DNA from: Chloroflexota bacterium
Lineage (GTDB): Bacteria > Chloroflexota > Limnocylindria > Limnocylindrales > CSP1-4
Direction: 5' to 3'
Length of the DNA stretch: 10,898 nucleotides
NCBI GenBank assembly: GCA_016200745.1
Contig: JACQEF010000245.1
Span: 1 to 10,898, forward strand
The notes under the pieces: generated by a model
Database searches by the model: none
What the model saw: the letters and a program-made list of their open reading frames with translations, nothing else
What the model was told of the DNA's origin: nothing
Shown: one piece after another, positions 6,508 through 10,898 of the stretch
Position numbering within the stretch: the first letter of the stretch is position 1
Layout: every line of letters begins with the position of its first letter
Translations under genes and position numbers: made by a program

Positions 6508-7455
6508 ATGTACGAAGGGCACCTGCCGGTGCTGGTGGAGGAGGTCCTCGAGATGCTCGCACCTGCTCCCGGCAGCCTTCACATCGACGCCACCCTTGGC
6601 GGCGGTGGGCACACCGAGCGGATTCTGGAGGCGGCCAATCCCGATGGCCGCCTCCTCGGTCTCGATGCCGACCCGGCCGCGATCGCCCGGGTCGAGGCTC
6701 GCCTGCGCCCGCGTTTCGGCGATCGCCTCGTGCTTCGCCAGGCCAACTTCCGGGAGCTCGATCCCGTCGCGCGGGCCGCAGGCTTCGATGCCGTCGCCGG
6801 GTGCCTGTTCGACCTCGGCCTGTCCAGCTTCCAACTCGCCGACCGCGACCGCGGGTTCGGGTTCCGGACCGGTGGCCCGCTCGACATGCGATTCGACGCC
6901 TCCCGTGGCGTCCCCGCGTCCGACCTCCTCGCGACCCTCGACGTCGACGAGCTGGCGGCGCTCTTCCGCCGCTACGGCGAAGAGCCGAAGGCCGGCCGGA
7001 TCGCCCGGGCGATCGTCGATGCCCGCCGGGTCGCCCCGATCGCGAGCGCCGAGGAGCTGGCCGCCCTGATCGAGCGGGTCCTGCCGCCCAATCCGCGACT
7101 GCCACGGCGGACCCATCCCGCGACGCGCGTCTTCCAGGCGCTCCGGATCGCCGTCAACGAAGAGCTCGACGCCCTCGAGGCCGGGCTCCATGCCGCGGTC
7201 GACCTGCTCCGCCCGGGCGGCCGCCTGGTCGTGCTCAGCTATCACTCGCTCGAGGACCGGATCGTCAAGCGGTTCTTCCAGGCCGAGCGCCGCGGGTGCG
7301 TCTGCCCGCCCGAGGTGCCCGTCTGCGTCTGCGGTCGCGACCCGCGGCTGCGCCTCGTCACGCGCCGGTCGGTGACGCCGACCCCCGCCGAGGTCGTCGC
7401 CAACCCCCGCGCTCGGAGCGCTCGCCTGCGGGCCGCCGAGCGACTCGCCGCCTAG
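6508..7455 (+). CDS. rsmH: 16S rRNA m4C1402 methyltransferase RsmH
   Basis: RsmH (MraW) transfers a methyl group from S-adenosylmethionine to N4 of C1402 in the decoding centre of 16S rRNA. The 315-residue protein has the expected N-terminus HLPVLVEEVLEML, the SAM-binding loop DATLGGGGHTERIL (about 27-40), the acidic GLDADPAAIARVEARL strand, and DLGLSSFQLADRDRGFGF followed by GPLDMRFD, an RsmH signature. The helical insertion domain occupies about 130-210. Near the end come VLSYHSLEDRIVKRFF and the cysteine pair motif CVCPPEVPVCVCG, which closes the catalytic domain in this family. Length is normal. It is the second dcw gene, as in most bacteria, and is followed after 30 bases by a small unknown gene with a strong ribosome-binding site. 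Confidence 0.96.
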   Translation: MYEGHLPVLVEEVLEMLAPAPGSLHIDATLGGGGHTERILEAANPDGRLLGLDADPAAIARVEARLRPRFGDRLVLRQANFRELDPVARAAGFDAVAGCLFDLGLSSFQLADRDRGFGFRTGGPLDMRFDASRGVPASDLLATLDVDELAALFRRYGEEPKAGRIARAIVDARRVAPIASAEELAALIERVLPPNPRLPRRTHPATRVFQALRIAVNEELDALEAGLHAAVDLLRPGGRLVVLSYHSLEDRIVKRFFQAERRGCVCPPEVPVCVCGRDPRLRLVTRRSVTPTPAEVVANPRARSARLRAAERLAA

Positions 7456-7485
7456 GCCACGTCGTCACAGGAAGGGAGGAGTCTC

Positions 7486-7680
7486 GTGAGCAAACGCCAC
7501 CAGTCCAGCCGTCGCAAGACCTACGGCCGCCGCCAGCATGAAGTGCGCGAACGGCAGGACCGCGGCCAGCACCTCGAAGGCTTCGACTTCGAGTTGACCG
7601 ACTGGAGTGCCGCAGCCCCGGCCGATCCGTTCGCGTTCCTCGATCCGCGGAACCCGCGCGTTCGATACGCGCTGGACTGA
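7486..7680 (+). CDS. Small arginine-rich protein of unknown function inside the dcw cluster
   Basis: I do not recognise this 64-residue protein. Its first half is strongly basic (KRHQSSRRKTYGRRQHEVRE), with no hydrophobic helix. Its second half is acidic and aromatic (GFDFELTDW at about 32-40, then DPFAFLDPRNPRVRY). The GTG start is well supported: AAGGGAGGAG at 7472-7481 is the strongest ribosome-binding site in the window, at good distance. The gene ends three bases before ftsL, so the two are probably coupled. The position between rsmH and ftsL hints at a link to division or to ftsL expression. The basic half could bind RNA, DNA or acidic lipids; this is inference. The fit of spacing and signals makes a real gene likely. 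Confidence 0.8.
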   Translation: MSKRHQSSRRKTYGRRQHEVRERQDRGQHLEGFDFELTDWSAAAPADPFAFLDPRNPRVRYALD

Positions 7681-7683
7681 CGG

Positions 7684-8064
7684 ATGGCCGTCTACGAGGG
7701 CGCACGCCCGCGCACCGTCCTGCTCCCGCGCCGCCCGCAGGTCGCCGAGACGCCGGCGCTCGGCCGGCGTCGCGTGCGTGGAGCGGTGCGGTCTGGCCGG
7801 CGGACCAGCCGGCTCGGGCTGATCCTCGGGTCGATCGTCGTCGTCTTCATGCTCGCCTTCTTCTCACTGGCACAGCAGGTCCGGGTGTCGGCCACGGGGC
7901 TCGACATCGGCCGCCTGTCGCTCGACCGGCAGCGGATCGACGCGCAGGCCGAGGATGTCCGCTCTGACCTCAACCGGCTGGGCCGCGAACCGGCGATCCG
8001 CAAGATGGCCATCGACGACGGACTCGGCCAGCTCGCCGAACCGATCGTCCTGCCGGCCCGCTAG
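7684..8064 (+). CDS. ftsL: FtsL/DivIC-like septum protein
   Basis: FtsL is a small bitopic membrane protein that joins FtsB/DivIC and FtsQ to activate the FtsW-FtsI septal synthase. Sequence identity in this family is low, so the call rests on architecture and place. The 126-residue protein has a long basic cytoplasmic N-terminus (1-43), one transmembrane helix (about 44-63, LGLILGSIVVVFMLAFF), a heptad-like helical stretch (about 65-100, predicted coiled coil) and the closing segment LGREPAIRKMAIDDGLGQLAEP, which resembles the end of FtsL/DivIC proteins where a helix break precedes a conserved aliphatic run. It sits directly before ftsI, its usual slot. It might equally be named a septum formation initiator family protein. 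Confidence 0.8.
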   Translation: MAVYEGARPRTVLLPRRPQVAETPALGRRRVRGAVRSGRRTSRLGLILGSIVVVFMLAFFSLAQQVRVSATGLDIGRLSLDRQRIDAQAEDVRSDLNRLGREPAIRKMAIDDGLGQLAEPIVLPAR

Positions 8065-8079
8065 GCGATCGACCGACCG

Positions 8080-9921
8080 ATGCCGGGACGGACCGATTCG
8101 CGCGCGCGCCTGCTCCTCCTCCTGTGCCTCTTCGTGGTGGGGGCGCTGGCGCTTGGAACCCGGGCCGCGTACTGGCAGGTCCTGGATCGCGACCGGCTGG
8201 TTGCCGAGGCGGCCGGCCAGACCACGGTCACCGTCGACACGCCGAGCCAGCGAGGCGACATCTTCGACCGGACCGGTACGGTGGTCCTGGCGACGACGGT
8301 CCAGCGCGAGCGCCTCGTCGCGGCGCCGGACCAGCTGACCCCCGACCAGCGTCGCGCGACCGTCGCGGAGCTGACCAGGTTGCTCGGCCTGGACGACGCG
8401 GCGGCCATCGCGCTGCGCGACAAGCTCGCGTCGAAGAGCCGCTACCTCGTGATCCAGCACGGGATCGACCGCCAGCTGGGAGACCGGATCCAGAGCGCGA
8501 TCGACAACGACCAGGTGTTCGGCCTCGCGCTCGAGCAGGAACCGGAACGGGTCTACCCGCAGCCGGGTGGCGGACCGGGCACGACCCTCGCCGCGCACCT
8601 GCTGGGCTTCGTCAATCGCGACGGCGTCGGCCAGTACGGTGTCGAGCAGCAGTACCAGGCCACCCTGGGCGGCTCGCCCCGGATCGTGGTCGCCCAGCGC
8701 GATCCAGCCGGGCGGCCGATGCTCGAGAGCGCCGACGTGACGAGCGCGGGCGCGCCCGGGACCGACCTTCGCCTGACCATCGACGCCGGGCTCCAGCTCA
8801 GCGTCGAGCAGGAGCTCCTGGCGGCCTGGATCGCCGACAAGGCCAAGCGGGTCTCGGCGGTCGTGATGGACCCGTACACCGGCGATGTGTATGCGATGGC
8901 CAGCTATCCGTCGTTCGACGCCAACGACTTCAAGGCGATCGCCGCGACCGACCCCTCGCGCTTCATCAACCCGCTGGTGGCGAGCGTCTACGAGCCTGGC
9001 TCGGTGTTCAAGATGATGACCGCCGCCGCGGCGCTCGAGGCGGGCACGGTCACGCCGTCCACGATGGTCAAGGACACCGGCACGCTCAAGCTCGACGGCG
9101 GCCGGACCAAGATCGACGACGCCGACCGCAAGGGCAAGGGCTGGATGACGTTCCAGGATGGTGTCGCCTACTCGCGCAACGTGGTCGCCGCAAAGGTGGC
9201 GCTCGGGCTCGGCAAGAGCACGAAGGCGTCGGCCGCCACGCTGTATGACATGTGGACCCGTCTCGGCTACGGCAAGCCGACCGGAATCGACGTCGCCGGC
9301 GAGGTGTCGGGCATCGTCCGTGATCCGGCGATCACGCCATGGCGCGAGATCGACCTCGCCAACGGGGCGTTCGGGCAGGGGGTCGCGGTCACCCCGATCC
9401 AGCTGGCCAGTGCGTACGCCACGGAGATGAACGGCGGATTCCAGGTTCGTCCCCACGTCGTGAAGGGGATCGGCAACAGCGACGTGCCGATCGCGCCCGG
9501 GCCGCAGCTGCTCAGCAGCTCGCTGTCAAGCACGCTCGTCAAGATGATGCAGCGCGTGATCGCCATCGTGCCCTACTACCACGACCGGACGATCGTTCCC
9601 GGCTACGACGTCGGCGGCAAGACAGGCACGGCGCAGATCTGGGATCCGAAGGCGAACAAGGGGCGCGGCGCCTGGAAACGCAACCTGTTCAACTACTCGT
9701 TCGTCGGCTTCATCGCCCGCGATGCCGGAATCCCCGACCTTGTCGTGGCGATCCAGATCGAGGAAGGAACGCCCACGATCGCGCGGGTCGGCCAGCTCGA
9801 GTTGCCGGTGATGTCGTTCGAGCTCTTCCGGCGGATCGCCACCGACGGGATCACGACCCCGGACCTGCTCGCCGACCGCCCGCCCAGGCCCATGCCGCCA
9901 GCCGTCCTCTCCGATCGGTGA
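8080..9921 (+). CDS. ftsI: Septal peptidoglycan transpeptidase, class B penicillin-binding protein
   Basis: FtsI (PBP3) cross-links peptidoglycan at the division septum, working with FtsW. The 613-residue protein has a short cytoplasmic tail, one transmembrane helix (about 10-31), the class B N-terminal motif RGDIFDRTG (58-66), a dimerisation/pedestal region (to about 240) and the transpeptidase domain (about 255-585). The three active-site motifs are intact: Ser308-Val-Phe-Lys311, Ser365-Arg-Asn367 and Lys514-Thr-Gly-Thr. Ser308 is the acylated nucleophile and beta-lactam target. The C-terminus is a short Pro-rich tail with no PASTA repeats, unlike Spo/PASTA-type PBPs. It starts 15 bases after ftsL and is followed 26 bases later by murF. 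SpoVD- or elongasome PBP2-type function is less likely given the dcw position. Confidence 0.93.
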   Translation: MPGRTDSRARLLLLLCLFVVGALALGTRAAYWQVLDRDRLVAEAAGQTTVTVDTPSQRGDIFDRTGTVVLATTVQRERLVAAPDQLTPDQRRATVAELTRLLGLDDAAAIALRDKLASKSRYLVIQHGIDRQLGDRIQSAIDNDQVFGLALEQEPERVYPQPGGGPGTTLAAHLLGFVNRDGVGQYGVEQQYQATLGGSPRIVVAQRDPAGRPMLESADVTSAGAPGTDLRLTIDAGLQLSVEQELLAAWIADKAKRVSAVVMDPYTGDVYAMASYPSFDANDFKAIAATDPSRFINPLVASVYEPGSVFKMMTAAAALEAGTVTPSTMVKDTGTLKLDGGRTKIDDADRKGKGWMTFQDGVAYSRNVVAAKVALGLGKSTKASAATLYDMWTRLGYGKPTGIDVAGEVSGIVRDPAITPWREIDLANGAFGQGVAVTPIQLASAYATEMNGGFQVRPHVVKGIGNSDVPIAPGPQLLSSSLSSTLVKMMQRVIAIVPYYHDRTIVPGYDVGGKTGTAQIWDPKANKGRGAWKRNLFNYSFVGFIARDAGIPDLVVAIQIEEGTPTIARVGQLELPVMSFELFRRIATDGITTPDLLADRPPRPMPPAVLSDR

Positions 9922-9947
9922 CGGCGCCCTGTGCGACACTGGCTCCC

Positions 9948-10898
9948 GTGACCGACGCCGACCCGTCGACCTTGGCACCGAGGGCGACGGCTTCGCCCTC
10001 GCTCGGCCCCGACGATCTCGCCCGCCTCGCGGGCGGGCGGCTCCTCGCCCGATCCGATCGGCCTATCCGCGGAGCGGCCGTCGACTCGCGCCTGGTCAAG
10101 CCGGACGAGCTGTTCGTGGCCCTCCCGGGCGAGCGGACCGACGGCCACGAGTTCATCGGCGAGGCGATCGCCCGGGGGGCGACCGGGCTGCTGGTGACCC
10201 GGCCCGTCCCGGATCCGGTTGTCCTGGGAGACGTCACGGTGGTCCGGGTCGCGGACGCGCTGGCCGCGCTCGGCGCGGTCGCCGCGGGCTGGCGGCGACG
10301 GTTCCGTCTGCTGGTCGTGGGCGTGACCGGGAGCATCGCCAAGACGTCCACCAAGGAGGCGATCGCTGCGGTCCTCGCCAGCCGGTTCACGACGTTGCGC
10401 AGCGAGGGCAACCAGAACAACGAGATCGGGCTGCCGCTGACGCTGCTGCGGCTCGGCCCCGAGCACGAGGCGGCGGTCCTGGAGATGGGCATGTACGTCG
10501 GCGGCGAGATCGCCGAGCTCGCGCGGATGGCGGCGCCGGAGATCGGTGTCGTCACCGCCGTCCAGCCGGTACACCTCGAGCGGATCGGCTCGCTTCGGGC
10601 GATCGAGGCCGCGAAGGGCGAGCTCCTCGAGGCCCTGCCACCCGACGGACGGGCGATCCTCAACGAGGACGACGCGATCGTCCGCCGGATGGGCAACCGG
10701 TCGGTCGCGCGATCGACGACCTACGGCTTCTCCCGTGCCGCGGATGTCGGCGCCGAGGCGGTCGAGTCGGCGGGGCTCGACGGCATGCGCTTCGTCCTGC
10801 GGACGGATTCCGGTCGTCGCCCGGTCGCCATCCCGACGCTGGGACGCCTGTCGGTCCACAACGCGCTCGCCGGCGCGGCCGTGGGCCAGATCGCGGGC
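9948..10898 (+). CDS. murF: UDP-MurNAc-tripeptide D-Ala-D-Ala ligase, N-terminal part (runs off right edge)
   Basis: MurF adds D-alanyl-D-alanine to UDP-MurNAc-tripeptide, the last cytoplasmic step in making the wall pentapeptide. The window holds 317 residues. The N-terminal substrate domain shows AAVDSRLVKPDELFVALPGERTDGHEF. The ATP loop reads GVTGSIAKTSTKE at 125-137. NQNNEIGLPLTLLRL (155-169) is diagnostic of MurF rather than MurE, and EMGMYVGGEI and VHLERIGSLRAIEAAKGEL follow, with Lys223 the probable carbamylated lysine. The loop has Ala131 where most Mur ligases have the Gly before the catalytic Lys132. The GTG start has no clear ribosome-binding site; it lies 26 bases after ftsI and gives a short extra N-terminal tail of some 18 residues. 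The C-terminal domain is outside the window. Confidence 0.92.
   Translation, partial: MTDADPSTLAPRATASPSLGPDDLARLAGGRLLARSDRPIRGAAVDSRLVKPDELFVALPGERTDGHEFIGEAIARGATGLLVTRPVPDPVVLGDVTVVRVADALAALGAVAAGWRRRFRLLVVGVTGSIAKTSTKEAIAAVLASRFTTLRSEGNQNNEIGLPLTLLRLGPEHEAAVLEMGMYVGGEIAELARMAAPEIGVVTAVQPVHLERIGSLRAIEAAKGELLEALPPDGRAILNEDDAIVRRMGNRSVARSTTYGFSRAADVGAEAVESAGLDGMRFVLRTDSGRRPVAIPTLGRLSVHNALAGAAVGQIAG

Noticed and set aside
7864..9456. A 530-codon minus-strand open frame opposite ftsL and ftsI
   Set aside because: It is antisense to intact ftsI with all catalytic motifs; the composition is the usual shadow of a GC-rich gene.
9693..10859. Long minus-strand open frames opposite ftsI and murF
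   Set aside because: Antisense to conserved coding sequence, with no family motif.

Overview
The window is GC-rich (roughly 70% by eye), densely coded and almost entirely read from the + strand. It looks like a housekeeping segment of a bacterial chromosome. The gene style (GTG and non-canonical starts, long antisense shadow frames), a TCA block ordered icd-sdhCDAB, and a division cluster mraZ-rsmH-small ORF-ftsL-ftsI-murF suggest a Chloroflexota-type organism, perhaps of the Limnocylindria/Ellin6529 kind. This placement is inference; a GC-rich actinobacterial relative is the main alternative. I see no insertion sequence, phage gene, CRISPR array, tRNA or rRNA.

Region 1 (about 2-4149) is a tightly packed energy-metabolism operon. 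It holds the C-terminal end of an isocitrate dehydrogenase with NADP-type residues, then the complete succinate dehydrogenase set: two membrane anchors (sdhC, sdhD), flavoprotein (sdhA) and iron-sulfur protein (sdhB). Junctions are overlapping or within 16 bases, so translational coupling is likely. A complete RNase HI-family gene follows. Its only reasonable start is a CTG that overlaps the sdhB stop.

Region 2 (about 4200-5730) begins with a well-preserved RNase P RNA (rnpB) preceded by a TAGACT -10 box. It is followed by a 122-base imperfect inverted repeat in the gap between rnpB and a converging minus-strand gene for an 80-residue four-cysteine protein. A + strand gene for a membrane-anchored LysM protein follows, also preceded by TAGACT. 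Together these form a small set of independent transcription units between the two operons.

Region 3 (about 5886-10898) is the start of the division and cell wall (dcw) cluster. A good sigma70-type promoter (TTGACG, 16-base spacer, TAGAAT) is followed at once by three AGTGG direct repeats exactly 10 bases apart, which match the operator read by MraZ. Then come mraZ, rsmH, a 64-residue arginine-rich unknown protein, an FtsL-like protein, the septal transpeptidase FtsI and the first 317 codons of murF. murE, usually found between ftsI and murF, is not there. MraZ probably represses its own cluster, RsmH methylates 16S rRNA, FtsL and FtsI act at the septum, and MurF makes the peptidoglycan precursor.

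The most interesting points are the CTG-started RNase H, the unknown small basic protein inside the dcw cluster, the 122-base inverted repeat after rnpB, the four-cysteine protein, and an Ala in place of the usual Gly in the MurF P-loop. I see no obviously new multi-gene system.
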